A program made the position numbers and the translations under genes. Positions 1-12,700 of a stretch of DNA of 64,000 bases are shown here, piece by piece. The notes under the pieces were generated by a model. That model did not search any database. It was not told the origin of the DNA and saw only the letters and a list, made by a program, of their open reading frames with translations. The DNA is from Eleginops maclovinus (taxonomy: Eukaryota > Chordata > Actinopteri > Perciformes > Eleginopidae). The stretch is taken from positions 23,336,247-23,400,246 of the forward strand of contig NC_086349.1 in assembly GCF_036324505.1 (NCBI RefSeq), read 5' to 3'. How positions within the stretch are numbered: position 1 is the stretch's first letter; each line of letters starts with the position of its first letter.

Positions 1-27
1 CAAAAAGTATAATAGGGCCCCTTTGAA
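1..27. mobile_element. End of a short TIR element (truncated by window edge)
   Basis: The first bases of the window match the right end of the two longer copies of the same non-autonomous element at 4721-5008 and 25366-25676 (a run like AGTATAATAGGGCCCCTTT). Only the terminal inverted repeat is visible, and the rest lies outside the window. Confidence 0.5.
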
Positions 28-321
28 GGAAGTTGAGTACAATTATAAAGCAGCCTGATTCGGGAATACTCAAAGTAAGAGGCCCTTAAAATGTAACTGA
101 AGTTTATCCCCCTCTCTGTGATGTGTTCCATGTGTTTCTGTGACAGTGCTTTTAAAAAATGTCTCACCCTGTGAATTTCTCTACACTTCCATTCATCTAT
201 TTCCAGACTGGTTCCACCCAGGTCTGGTTTGATCTTCCACAAGGTCCTAACACTCGTAAACTCCAAAGAATGTGTGATATTTCTTTGCTCTGATTGAGTC
301 CTGGCACACACGCTTTCTTAC

Positions 322-3300
322 CTGCGAAGTGTTGGGAGTGAACTGAGTCTGCGAGGTTTTCATCTGATGTGATCTTGCCGATTCTGTCTGATCCCTGCAT
401 GAAAGAACAACAAACCAGCAGATGGAGGAGTGAGTGTGCCGAACGGCGGCGCTTCACATCAGCGTGCGGGAGGATAATCCAACAGAGGAGAAGCCAAGTT
501 CAGGCGTGAGATTTGATTCGATGTAGAACGAATTTCACATGTGGGGAAGAAGTATTCAGATCTTTCACTCCATCGAAAGTATTCATAACACACTTTGAAC
601 GTTCTCCACTTTAAGTAAAAGTTCTCCATTCAAAACCTCCCTTAAGTAAAGGCATACAAGTATAATAAGCGCAATATATTTTAAGTATGAAGAGTGAAAG
701 AGTATTAAATATGCAGTAAAATGCTCCCTGTCTGTCTACATATCTGCTGCACGATGCATTTTGAGGCTTTAGATGTTTAATGATGTGCAAATTGTAACCC
801 CTTTTCATACTTTTGGGTAATTTAACCTACAATAATGTACTATATTCAATCAGATCATCATATGTTTACAGCTTATTGTCTTAAATAAGAGTCATGCTTC
901 ACTAAAAAGGTCATTTTCTCAGAAAAAAGGCCCTGTTTTCAGCGTAGAGAAGATGCATTTTCCATTCAATCGAAGAGAGTTTTTTAAAAGTTTGTTCAGC
1001 CTCTCAACAAATTGAGAAACATTTCATCCTTCACTTTATCACAAACAATTAAAATCGCACACATTTGGAGATACGTGGTTTTCACTGGACAGGAAGAGGC
1101 TGAATTATTGTATTCTGCTGACTAACTGTCAGACTAATGCAGAGAGTAAAAGCAAAGGTCTCTGAGGGGAAGTGGAAAAGAAGAAAAAGTTGCATACAAT
1201 GAAAAAAAATCCAAGACCTTGACACGACTGAAACCTAAAAGCTCGATGTGTTAAATGAAAGTGCGTCACTATAGTAAAACCTCGTCTTTTGAGTCAGAGG
1301 AGAAATGAATAGCGTTAGCCATGATGTACCTTCTCCATATCGTCTCGACTCGTGGTGTGACTGATGACGTCGCCCTGCTGACAAAACATCGGCTTCGAGG
1401 TCTTACAGTCGAAGGAGAGCCGGCGCTGCGGCACGGTGATCATCTCATTCCCGTCCACTCTGCATCAAGCACAAGGAACAGTTCAGTCAAGATGTACAAA
1501 CGCTATGTTTTGACCCCTTGAAAACTGCGTGGTTCATCTCGAGGGGTTTATCATTAATAACTAAATTAACATATTGTATCGTAAATATGCTTATTTTCTT
1601 TCAGCCAAACTAGATGACAAGATAAAAAAAAGCATATTTTAGAAGCTGAAAACATTACTACTCCTTCAAAGCTTCAGTTTGTCCCCCTCACCTGTTGAGC
1701 AGCTGCTGCATGAAGTTGTCGGAGCGCCCCCCCCTGTACATGACGGCCAGCTGTCCCTGAGATTGGTCCATCACCACCTCGCAGGAGTGGCCTCTGCCCG
1801 ACCTCTCCACGTACGCCCTCTCCTCCTCCAGCGCCCTCCGCAGCCCCTCTGCCTTCTCCATCAGCGTGGAGATGTTCAGCCCCTCCACCCCCTCTTTACA
1901 CCTGCTGGCCACCTTCACAGGGTCCCGGCCCACCGAGGGGATGTTGATCTTCCACTCCCGCTTCTCGTCCTTGGCTTTGGTCGTGTCTGTTTTGCGCAGC
2001 GCCGGCAGTTTGCTCTTCTTCAGGCCGAACCAGCTGGCGATGCCGTTGGAGGCTTTCTGCTTCACCTCGGTGGGCTGCGCTCCCCGGTCCTGCTCCATGT
2101 GCTTCAGCATGTTCTCCTCGATGCCCTTCATCACTTTCTGCTCGATGGCGGACGTCGGGCTGGTGGCCGGCGGTGGAGGCTTCTCCACCTCCGTTGGCGG
2201 TCTGGGAGGAGGAGGCGGCAGGCTGTCTCCGTACATCGGATTCTTCTTTCCCTTCCCGCTGATCTTGGTCCTCTCCTCTGATTTAGACGAGTAGCGAGGC
2301 GCCTCCGCCGGTTTCCCTGCTTTGTGGACGGATGGGCCCTGGCATGGTTTGGACGGCGACTTTGGGGGGATTTTATTGGGGCTACTGTGAGGCCCTGGTT
2401 TAAGGTTATAGGCCAGATTCAGGGAGCCAGGACATTTGATGTTGTTGCGTAGCACCTGCGGAGCGTCAGCATTAGGGGACGGCAGACCAATTTTACTCTT
2501 GGGGCCTTCAGCTTTGGTCACGCACAGCTCTTGTTTCACCGCTATAGATTTCACAGCGTGTTCGTACAGCTGAGACGAGCCCGGGTATTTCAGACCACCA
2601 CTACTAACTTTGCTTTTACTATCCAAAGAGTCGGTGTATTTCGAGTGCCTCTGCTCTTCCTTCTGGAGCTCCATCGGCCTCTCCGCTGTTTTACACCTTT
2701 CCTCTGCGTAGGCGCCCTCGTCCACCGGCCTCAGACCCACCTGCAAATCCTCAGAGCTCCTCAGCTTCCCCAGCGCGGCCAGCCTGTCTTTGAAAGCGTG
2801 GTGACTAGAGTCAGGCGGGGGTCTCACTGCCACAGCTGCAGGCCTCTTAGGGATGGAGGACGAGTCGGTCCTCCGGGCTGGAGGAGGAGGCGGCTGCTGG
2901 GGGACATCGGACCTCTGCATCTCCCTCACATCCACCTCTGGTTTCTCTCTAGGTTGTGAGTAGGTAACTCTGCCCGGCAAGGCCTTACCTGGAGCGGACA
3001 CACCGGGCAGGTTGTGCTGGTTCACCCACACAGGGCTGTCCGAATCCTCCTCATCGTCTGAAGAGGACTCTGATGAAGAAGTGGTGGACTCCTTTCGCTG
3101 CGGGAGAGGGTTCAAGACGCTTTCTGGTAGAGACTTGACGAGCTTCCTCTCACCGCCGTTCCCCTTTGCTTGGGATGGAAGTGTGGTTCTTTTCTGGCCT
3201 TGTGTTGGCTCCTCTTCTCTGGACAAGACACAGACGTTTTCATAATGAGGGACCCTCTGTGTGATTTTAGGTGAGGAGGAGGACGTGGAGGAAGGAGCGG

Positions 3301-6300
3301 CCATCTTTGGAGCAGCTTTAGGCGCCGAGAGGCTGCTGTAGTTTATTTCCTTAGCGGGCGGGGAGCAGACGTCTTCAGACTGAGGAGGGGACGTCGGGGC
3401 GGAGTGTGTTGCCGGGTAGGACTCGGACCTGGCAGGGGGTGGAGGGGGCTGCCTGCACCTCTCTGTGGTGGTGGCTCTGCGGGTGGGAACAGGAGAGTGG
3501 TACACCTCATAGTTGTTGGTACGGCAGGGGATCCTGGAGCTGCGGGTGAGCTGCGGGCTCAGCTTCACGCGGACGTCGAGGGTTGAGACTTCTCTCCTAT
3601 CGTGGGAATCTTCAGGAACTTGAGCATTTTGGACGGAGAGTTGATGGCGGCGGTTTTGATCTCGGTGAGGCAGGACGGGCTGGGGCTGACGGAGGCGTTG
3701 GCTCTAGAAGCAGCCTGCTGATCTGGGACGTCTTTCTCCGGGACGGCTGAAAGTTCGCTCGACAGGGAGGTGCTGACGCCGTTGGGAACGCCATCGCTTG
3801 TGTCCATGTCACGGTGGGGGATTTGTGCGCTTTCCTTAACAGAACTGGTCAGATGTGATGTGGGACAGAAACCTGTGAGTTCCTCAGAGACATTTAGACT
3901 CTCAGAGCTCTCCTGCTCCACATCCATGACCTCCAGGCTCTGATCTGTCTCTGGGACTGATACCCGTGCTGCGGCGCCCGCCGGTTGCTGGTGGGCTTCA
4001 TTCTTGGTGCATTGTTTGGACGGGGGCTCTGCTGTCCTGCTCTTACCGTGACAGTCGCTAATAGCAGCTGCAGGAACTACATGGCTCTGGGCGGCTTTGG
4101 AAGGACTACAGACGTGGTTGCACGGTTTGGGAGGACCGTCAGGGCTCCTCTTGCAGTGTAAACAGCAGGTGTTCCCCGCCTCACACTTCACCGCCCCGTC
4201 ACCGTTGACATGTTGGTGTGAGTCGGCGTCGGAGCGGGAGCAATGGCAGTGTGTGTGGTGGGGTTTGCAGGGGAGTGGGAGGGGGTCTGCCGCTGTAGCC
4301 AAAACAGCCTCTGTGGACATGAGCACCTGGCTGTAGTCGCAGAAAGACAAGCTGGTGGTGGAGGGGTGGAACTTCAGAGGATCCGTCTCCTCCATCTTGC
4401 GGAGGACCTCCAGGATGTGTGCTTTCTTCTTGAAGAAGGGAGAGAGGGCCTCCATGGAGGTGGCGGGGCCACGAGGGCCTGGGGAGGCATGTTGTGTGCG
4501 GTAGCCATTTCCCTTTGGACAGAAACAGATTTCAGTCAGAATTCATTCATTGCTGCAGCTTCAGTGAATGTTAAGGAGCAAATATTTTGCAAATGTGTTC
4601 AAAAAGGCCTTTATTTTTTCCTGTTTTTGGTTTAAGGACTTAAAGCCGCTACATCAAATGTGGACCTGACATACCATAAATAGTTACACATATTGTATGT
4701 TTCATTCAATTCAAGCTTTTAAAAGGGGCCCTTTTTTGCTCATTTTTGTATTTTGTGTCTCTACTGTTCACCCTCTGTCTAAAACCAGAGCCCAGTCTTC
4801 TCAGTAGTTAGCTGGCCAGCTCTGTTGTGATTGGTCAACTGCTTACAGATGTCCCGCCCCCTTAGCCTATCACATACAATGTGTCGGAGCGCTAGCCAAT
4901 AGAAGCGCTAAATTTACATGGTGATATCATTATGTTACAGAAGTAAACAAAGGAGTCTAATGGAGGCGCGTCAGGCAGGGGGGGGGGGAGTATAATGGGG
5001 CCTCTTTAAACAATTAAGTCCACTAAGACCTTTAGAGTATGTGCGTGCAGGAAGTGAGCGCCGGGCAGATTAGCTTTTTAAAGCACAATGGCGGAAAACA
5101 GAGCAAATGTCAGAGCGTGTCATGACGTCACACACAGGCCCCACACAGAGGGTTTAATGTAATCCCACTGTTTCACTCCTAAAGTTTGGTAACAGCTTTG
5201 CAATAATCACCTTGGCCTGTGCTTCAGTCTGTGCAGGCTCCACCTGTTTTGCAGAGTCATTGTGCAGCTGTGCATTGTAGTCTGGGAGCGGTCCCGCCTG
5301 GACCTGTAACGGGAGAATCATGAGGCAATTATGATGACAACGTATACACTGCGGGGTATTGTATACACAGACAACTAGGAGCTGCATTGTCCCGGCATCC
5401 GTTGGAACAATATAGAGCAGAAGGGAAAAGCCCAGATCATATACATGACTGGCTCTGCACAGAACGAAGCTGAGGTGAAGAGAAAAGCAAATTAAGACTC
5501 AGAGCCGTTCACTTTGCATTGTTAGTCAAGGGCAGTACTTAAGTAAAAATAGCTCAGCTCATGTTTTATGACACACTTAACTATGACTTTGTTTCTATGA
5601 CACTATACTTTTATGACAGTGATTCCTTGATTTATATTTGGCTTATAAATGTAACTACCTGGTAGTTAAAGTAGTTAAAATGACCTTCATGTATGACGTA
5701 TCACTTAAAAATATATTATTATTATTATTATTATAGAATATAACAGACTGTTTTTTGTCTTTAGTTGCACGCCAACAAAAAAAATGAACATCTATGACGC
5801 AGGACCAGAGATATACTGTAGTCTTTTTTATTCCAGAGAAAGATCATTTTTCCTTGTCAAAAACTGGTGCCTACATTACCCAGAATGCAACGTGAACACT
5901 AACACTTTGTCTAAAGATTCAGGTGCCTCATACAAGTGTTGGCTAATGTATAGAAGCAGGCTTTTACAAACTTGTAGACCCAACTGATGCTCAAGTAACA
6001 TTTCAATGCAGGACTTTTTCTTGTAATGGAGTTTTTTTTTTTACAGTATCTGAGTACAGCAGTGGAAGGAGTTGATTTTGTCTGTGAATCACAGTCACTG
6101 ATGAATCATGAATAGTGGATTTACCTGGTAGTGAGCGGTGGGGTGGTTGGGCAGTTTCTGCTGAAAGAGCTCACAAAGTGCTCGGTTCTGTCGCTCCAGG
6201 TCAAACACCAACATCTTCAGCTTGATGCACTCCTCCCTCAGATCCTGATCACAGACACACAGCACTGTCAGACAACAGCTGATGGTGCAGGTAATTAAAA

Positions 6301-6773
6301 TACAGACGCAGAAACAAAATGTGGTACCTTTTGATTCAGCAGAGCTTGGACCACGTGGTTGGCCACCTGAGAGGAAAATCAATAAATTAAGAATGATTCA
6401 TTTTATATTTGTATTTTAAAGATGAACATGAACTCACCTCATCCAAACATCTCTCATACGCCTCTCTCTGACTCTCATTGGCTAACATCAGAGCTGAGTT
6501 TTCGGCCTGGGAGGAAAATATAAATAATACCTTTTATTTATCACATGTAATCATAGGATACAAATTCCGTGTAAAATAATAAAAATACAAATAATAATAT
6601 TTATAAAAAATGAAATGAAATGTAATTCAATGCTTCCTCACCTCCAGCTCCCTCAGTCGGTCCACCAGCTCGCTGCTGTTGTCCTCCATGAGCGACTCCA
6701 CGTCTCCCTCCTCGCCTTCCTCGTCCGACCCGAAGTCTTCGTCACACATTCTCTGTTCTGTCTCATCAGACAT
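322..6773 (-). CDS. nckap5l: Nck-associated protein 5-like, 3'-partial, 8 coding exons visible
   Basis: Exons in transcript order are 6642-6782 (start ATG at 6773, matching the human MSE-type start; a second in-frame ATG lies at 6782), 6438-6506, 6328-6366, 6125-6244, 5211-5303, 1692-4512, 1330-1459 and 322-394, after which the gene leaves the window. All junctions are GT-AG and in phase. The N-terminal exons encode a coiled coil (VDRLRELE, ANHVVQALLNQK, REECIKLKMLVFDLERQN) that closely matches human NCKAP5L. The 2.8-kb exon carries LSPFFKKKAHILEVLRKMEE, LSPQLTRSSRIPCR, polyproline SH3-binding runs, DRLAALGKL, IASWFGLKKSKLPALRK and FMQQLLNRVDG. The family is known for microtubule and centrosome association. 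Synteny with kansl2, ccnt1 and sarnp (human 12q13) favours NCKAP5L over NCKAP5 (human 2q21). The large exon is 2821 bp, one base short of what its flanking phases need, and the frame breaks near 3565-3590. Confidence 0.88.
395..1329. other. nckap5l intron (935 bp) holding an old interspersed repeat
   Basis: This is the intron between the exons at 1330-1459 and 322-394. About 545-790 resembles a common teleost interspersed repeat (AAGTATTCAGATC at the start, then repeated TTAAGTAAAAG-like motifs). The remainder is AT-rich, with no gene seen. Confidence 0.5.
4721..5008. mobile_element. Non-autonomous TIR element (MITE-like), copy in nckap5l intron
   Basis: Terminal inverted repeats of about 20 bp bound a 288-bp element (left AAAGGGGCCCTTTTTTGCTC, right ending TATAATGGGGCCTCTTT). 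The core contains ACCAGAGCCCAGTCTTCTC and GTCCCGCCCCCTTAGCCTATCAC. The same core and ends recur at 25366-25676, and one end recurs at 1-27. No coding capacity. The superfamily cannot be assigned safely from three copies. Confidence 0.65.
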
Positions 6774-8195
6774 CGTTCTCATCTGGAACACAGAGAGTAT
6801 CATAACTATCACAGTCAAAGTGTGTTGTTCCTGGAAGCAACAAACAGCACTCCCGCTCTGGAGGGAGATCGACATCACGAGACTGTCCTCAGTTTCTTCA
6901 CAGCATATATGTTTAACTTTTACTGCCCTGCACTGAAGCTATCATTTATGTTGTCCTCTACATGACACACCTGATTATTCTTTATTAAAATCCCATATCA
7001 GATCTGGGTCAAACTGTAATTGGGGATAGTTTAACGCTGGTGGAATTCCTCACAGGTGAGCGGTCACAAGCTGTTCTTTCTACTATGCAGCAATCTGTTA
7101 TGCAGCAAATTAAATAACCCTTTCTTTGCCAAATGATAGAAGAAATCCATTGCTGAAATCTGTCCAAATGAAGGATAAATTCTCCTAAATCCCCACTTTG
7201 TACAGACAGCTGAAATGTCAAAATCACCATCATGGAGTCAAAGTTTTGGATCAGTGTATCCGTACCTGCTCAACCTGGGTTAGGCTGGTGGAGGACAATA
7301 AAATCAGGGGTGTTCCCTCACAAACACCCTTTACTTTATATCAATATAAACCAAAACCTATTATCATGAATGTAGAAACGCTCTTTTCTGGTTTTCACAA
7401 TAACACGACTGACTTAAAATAAAATCAGCGTAAAGGAAAACAATCGATATCAAAAGTGTACTTTAAATAAATCCAATGTCCCCGGTTAAAAAGATCCATC
7501 CAGTCTCACTTTAAACACATGAATTGCTCAAAAATTGCAACTAAATAATTCTAACAATAGGTTATAATTAGGCTAACATTAAAGGTTAAGGACTAATATG
7601 AAAAAAACTGGCATGCAACAACCGTTAAAATAAATACTACATTTTTCACATATTCATATTTTCTTACAGTATAGAATTTAAAACATGTTATGGTATAAAC
7701 TACATAACAATTAATATCTTCATATTCTTATCATAAATGACATAATGGTAATCCAATAACAAACAAATTAGAAATGACAAAGAATATTAAGAAGCTCTGA
7801 AACAGCCTCCACCAATAACCAGGTGCAGCCTGTCAGGTGAAACTCAGGGCAGTAGAAACACACTTCGCCCTCCCTGCTGCTATGAGGCTGCTCTCTCTGC
7901 GAGCGGCTCGGTAATAATAACTGTATCAACATTTTGATCTCAGGGCTTCTCTCATCTAGACGTTGGCGGCTGCACTGTAAGACGACGCTGTTCAGAGAGA
8001 TTAAATAAACAAATCAATAAAACTGACAGGGTTTTGAGAAGCAAACTGAGGGATATCTCCATCTGAAGCTGCGGTGCCAAGAGAGTGACAAGCATTTAAA
8101 GTTCTGCTGGACTTTACTTAGCTGATTAATTACTTAGACAAAATGTTCCCAAAGATCAAGGTGACATCTTTAATGTCCTATTTTGTCTGACAGTC

Positions 8196-8385
8196 CAATA
8201 CACAAAGATATATAGCGACCTCTGCCAAGGACTTCATGTTTTTGGCTCCATTTGTCTGTCTGTCAGCAGGATAACAGAACAACTCCTGGGCTTACTTTTA
8301 TGAAACTTTATGCAAGGGTGTATTAAGGGCTAAGGAACATTGCATTGCATTTTTGGATTGAATCGGAACCTCGGGCAGGTACATG
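8196..8385 (+). repeat. Fragment of a teleost interspersed repeat
   Basis: The text ACCTCTGCCAAGGACTTCATG, followed by TTTGTCTGTCTGTCAGCAGGAT and TTATGAAACTTTATGCAAGGGTG, is the degenerate form of a very common fish repeat that I recognise by wording only. No ORF. Confidence 0.45.
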
Positions 8386-8769
8386 TATAAGGTTTTACTT
8401 AACATCCTCACATTTCAGAAGCAAAGGCAAACGTTTGCATCATAAATTATTTCAACGATTAATCAAAATTGATGATTTATCTTCAGTGTCCGCCCTACAC
8501 GACTATCTGTATGTGATTCCTCCTGCTGCAGTAAACCCCACCCGTCTGCTTCATTCAAGCAAAACAAATCAAACAGCATTTAACTGAGCGGAGGTCTGCT
8601 TCACATCACTGCCTCACACTAACATCCTTATCACACACTTTCCGTTCCGTCTGACGGCCGCAGAGTTCCTCTTCAACACGTCTGCAGGGCAGAGGCCTCT
8701 CCACTGCAGCGTGTTGTTTACTCGCAGTGTTTATTGAGGATTACAGAGCAAACCTGCTAATCCTGCATT

Positions 8770-9062
8770 GTAGAGCTGCAACCAAAGATTTTGTTCCCCA
8801 TCGATTAATCCGCAGCTTTTTATTTTATTTCTTAGGTTAGGTCCATTAAGGACAGAAAACAGTGAGGAATGCTTAGTTTATAAACTTTAGGGGGATGTCT
8901 TTAAATGACTATTGTGTATGTCCAAAACTCAAATCAGCCTAATATGAGATAAAGCAGGACACTTATATACAAGAGGCTGACAACTACTTTATCTATTAAT
9001 CAACCTTTCAAATAGTTGGTGATTATTTTACTCATAGTTCATGAACTGTTGCAGCTCTACTC
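8770..9062. repeat. Copy of the GCAGCCCT-type teleost repeat
   Basis: The ends are inverted (TAGAGCTGCAACCAAAGATT at the left, TTGCAGCTCTACTC at the right), with a CGATTAATC motif just inside. The family is non-coding with short TIRs. Related copies lie at about 10930-11100, 11940-12090, 14110-14360, 15475-15645, 18774-18890, 19290-19720, 24310-24465, 30330-30585, 31740-31980 and 33310-33545. Confidence 0.55.
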
Positions 9063-9720
9063 TGGATGAAGATAAGTGTCCCCACTTTGAAAAGTGTGTT
9101 TGATCCTGGACTGAAATCCAGATCTGTTTGAGGGGCTCTTTGGATAAATATGAACAGAACTCAAGGGCACTCTCTCTTTTAAATCTCCTCAGCTGAACCT
9201 GCAGGAACCACGCTGAGCTGCAGCCTGTGAGCGTGTCACTCTGCAGGACATATGGCGGAGGACCTGTCTGCTAGGCATGGCTCCAGGTGTGTGTATGGTT
9301 GTGTGTGTGTGTGGACCCAGATCCACCTTCAAATCTTAAGGACACATTAAAGCCGGTGAGACGAGACTGATTCTGTGGATGGAGGCCAATCAGGAACAGA
9401 CACAGGTTTCAGGTGACACACAGACAACTAACAGTGTACATGTGTCTACACGTAACAAACAATGTAATTAACCGGTCAGAAAAACAAGGAAATAACTACA
9501 TTCTTTGTTAAATTATTACACTTTGTTTTACTATTTCTTTGATGGGACATTTCCGTTCTATTATAACATTTGTTAAAAAGACAAGTCGCGCCCAAACTAA
9601 CAAGACGTCTCTGTATCCAAAGCCTGATTTATCTTCCTTCTAACCAAAAGCTCCATTGTTGTGAAAACACATATATCAGTCACACTGCTGCACTGGGTGA
9701 CATGCTCCTTTTTTACCATG

Positions 9721-9721
<1 letters not shown>

Positions 9722-9752
<31 letters not shown>
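9722..9752. repeat. CA dinucleotide microsatellite
   Basis: About 15 uninterrupted AC/CA units. Confidence 0.95.
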
Positions 9753-9753
<1 letters not shown>

Positions 9754-12700
9754 CACCAAATGTAGATGTAGATTAATCCACCGCAGAAAATAGTCCCTAA
9801 CAAATCAACTTTTCCTCCTCTTAGGGCTACGTTAGATAATGACCAGCTGTTTTAGGGTGTTTAAAACATAGAAGTATATTTTTATTCCACTAATCACACT
9901 TATCATGTATTAAGAGCTTTGTTTGTCCCCTTGATAAATGTAAGTCCAATATTCACTCTGTTTTAGCTCCGTTTCCACCTACTCCTGAGGGAAATATCCG
10001 CCTATTAAGCTGCTAAATGCACCACTATGATCCCCAGCTGCTCTCTCACTGTGTCTGTCTGCTGTTTGCTGCTGAGGGAAGACACAAAACATAACATTGT
10101 GGTCCATAAAAGACAAAAAGCAATGAGATGGAAGATGCTGAAAGCTCAGTATCACTTAAGGGAACTGCTGTGCGTTGAGTCTCTCTGGGTTTGCAACTAC
10201 AAATGAGTCATTTCACATTGAAATACAAATATTGTCTGTAAAAATATTGATTATAGCAGCTAAAAAGATGTACGTCTTCAGCAGGAATGAATGGTCTTGG
10301 AGCTACAGACAGAAAAGTACTGAAAGACGGACAAAGGCTGAGTTGTTCTTGGTAATTTCACAATATTTGTTGATGTTAATAATAGAGATTTAAAGCAGCC
10401 TTGTCATTTAAGTGGGAAATAAAAGTGCTTCCTAGAAAATTAGTTTTCAATGTGATGTGCGGTTGCAACGATCTACAGAAATTGGCCAATGAGGCTACAG
10501 GAAAACCAATATTAACTGGGAAAGCAATGTCTTTTTCATTAAGCAGAAAACACGACCTGTGAGTTCATTTAGTTTTGTTTTCAGTCTTCATTTAATTTTC
10601 TTTCTTTGTTTATATATTTTATAGTTTGTTGTTTTGGACTATCAACTGAGCAAAATCAATATGAATAGTATGTGACGACAATTAATGAATAAAAAGAAAA
10701 GAAATTGGCATTTATTATGTAATCTGTTAATAATGTAAGGGTTTTTTTAAAGCAGAGAAAAATCACAGTATTGCAGTACACTGAATATATATTATACATA
10801 TGAATTGAAGATTTTTGGTTTGATAAACAAAAGACATAAGACTGTTTAAAGACAAGATTATACACCCTTAAATGAAGAGAACAGTCAGCAGAGGAAAAGT
10901 TGCAGTCCTGATGCATCCTGGTTCCCAGTACTTGTGTAATCCATTAATCATTTAAGTGATTTTTCAAGCAAAAGAGCCAAAACTACCACTTCCTCATTCC
11001 CAAAAATATATATGTTTGGGGATGTTTAAAGACCATTAGATAAATCTGTTAATAGTGAAGATAATCAGCAGATAAATGCATCATTTTGAATAACCATTAG
11101 CTGTGGATGTGATGCATCCTGTGAGCGAACTCAGGTTAACGTATTGGCCCTGGTATCAAACGGAGAGTGTAAAACTCACTAATGGGAAATGTTCAATAGT
11201 TTCATAAGAGATCACAGGGGTCTGCCGCGCCTCGTGTAACCGGAGCTGTTTGCAAAGCGTTTACAGGAAGATTATTGAGCGTCACTGGCCTGCGGGTTGT
11301 GAACGCAGCCCGCCAAACCTGAGCAGCAGCATCTAAAGTGCAGCGCGTTTATTTATTGAGCTGCGATTGACTGAACGCAGTCAAATCCAGACGTATAATG
11401 GAGGGCTGATCAATGCAGCCCATCTAAGAACGGATGGAGGTATTAGCGTCCGTTTGACCTTGGATGGGGAGCAGGTTTATAAATACCAGCTGTTTTCTCT
11501 CCTCACTAATGCACATTACAGCTCGGGGCAGCAGTGTCGAGGTGCACGCACAGATCCCTCGGTGGGAACGCTCGCATGGAAATTACAGCGTGGAGCAAAA
11601 GACAAACAAAAGTGCAGCTAAATATAAACATGAGATGTGGTTCTGCTGCTGCTGCTGCTGCTGCTGTGGTTTCCTTTGATGTGCAGAGCTAACGTCACAA
11701 GACCTCAGTGAAAATGCCACCAGAGAGAAGCGTCTCTTAAAACGACTCCCATTTATCCAGAATCCGACAGCACTGCTGAAGTCTGACTGATGTACGATCA
11801 TAGAGAAGATGAACTGATGAATGTTTTTCAGTCATTATTCATCACACCATCACTCCAGCGATCAGATCTCTGCACCGGCTTCCTGTGGATTGATTTGCAA
11901 CTGCTGTCAATCTGACAATAGTTTTACTCAATTTATCCTTGTTAAGTCTCTAAAACGCCAGAAAAGAGTGAAAAATATCCACTTAAATTTTACTTGGTAG
12001 GTAGTTTAGTCCAAGATGATCACATGACATGCCTTTTTCTGTCTGTAAACCCCAAAAAATATAAAGCAAACCATGATATAAACAGGGAAAAAAAGGTCAA
12101 TTCTCACATAAGAGAAGCCGCAACTAGAGCATGATTTAAATCCTATCATCAAAATTAATTAAGCGATTTAAAAAGTGGATCCAAATTAATTTCCTGGTTT
12201 ATACTCAACTCAGTTTAACCCTTTTTTTTTACCTCTCACTCCACTGTTGCTTTTATTTTCTGGTCTGATTAGCTTTATAAATTCAGCTTGTTCTTTTTAC
12301 AAGATTCTTTTTTTAAAACCTTTTTAATATATTATCTTATTTCTACGCATTTGTATCTCCTACTGTCTGTAACGCACTTCAAATTCCCTTTATGTGGTTT
12401 CAATAACATTACAAGCTATGTGTCGGACACTTTAGAATAAAATACATATTATTTTTGTGTTAAACACTCAAAAGCTCATCCTCGTCTTAAGGACTGTGTT
12501 TGTTCAGGGCTGCAACTGCTCAATTAATCATGCTGTCAATAAAATGTCAAAACATTGTGAAAAATGCAGGTTGTAATTTCCCAGAGTGCCCATCAGCCCA
12601 AAGTCCTGCTGCATTCACTTTACGCTGACACAAAAGCATCACGTTTGAGAACCTGGAATATGTTTGGACATCCAATCTACAGCTCGTTTCTCTTTTATAT

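Noticed and set aside
1679..2281. 200-residue open frame on the plus strand opposite the nckap5l large exon
   Set aside because: Shadow of GC-rich, proline-rich coding sequence on the other strand; low complexity (Leu, His, Arg rich), with no recognisable family.
322..6773. NCKAP5 instead of NCKAP5L
   Set aside because: The coiled-coil exons follow human NCKAP5L nearly residue for residue, and the neighbours are 12q13 genes. Some C-terminal motifs are shared by both, so a small doubt remains.
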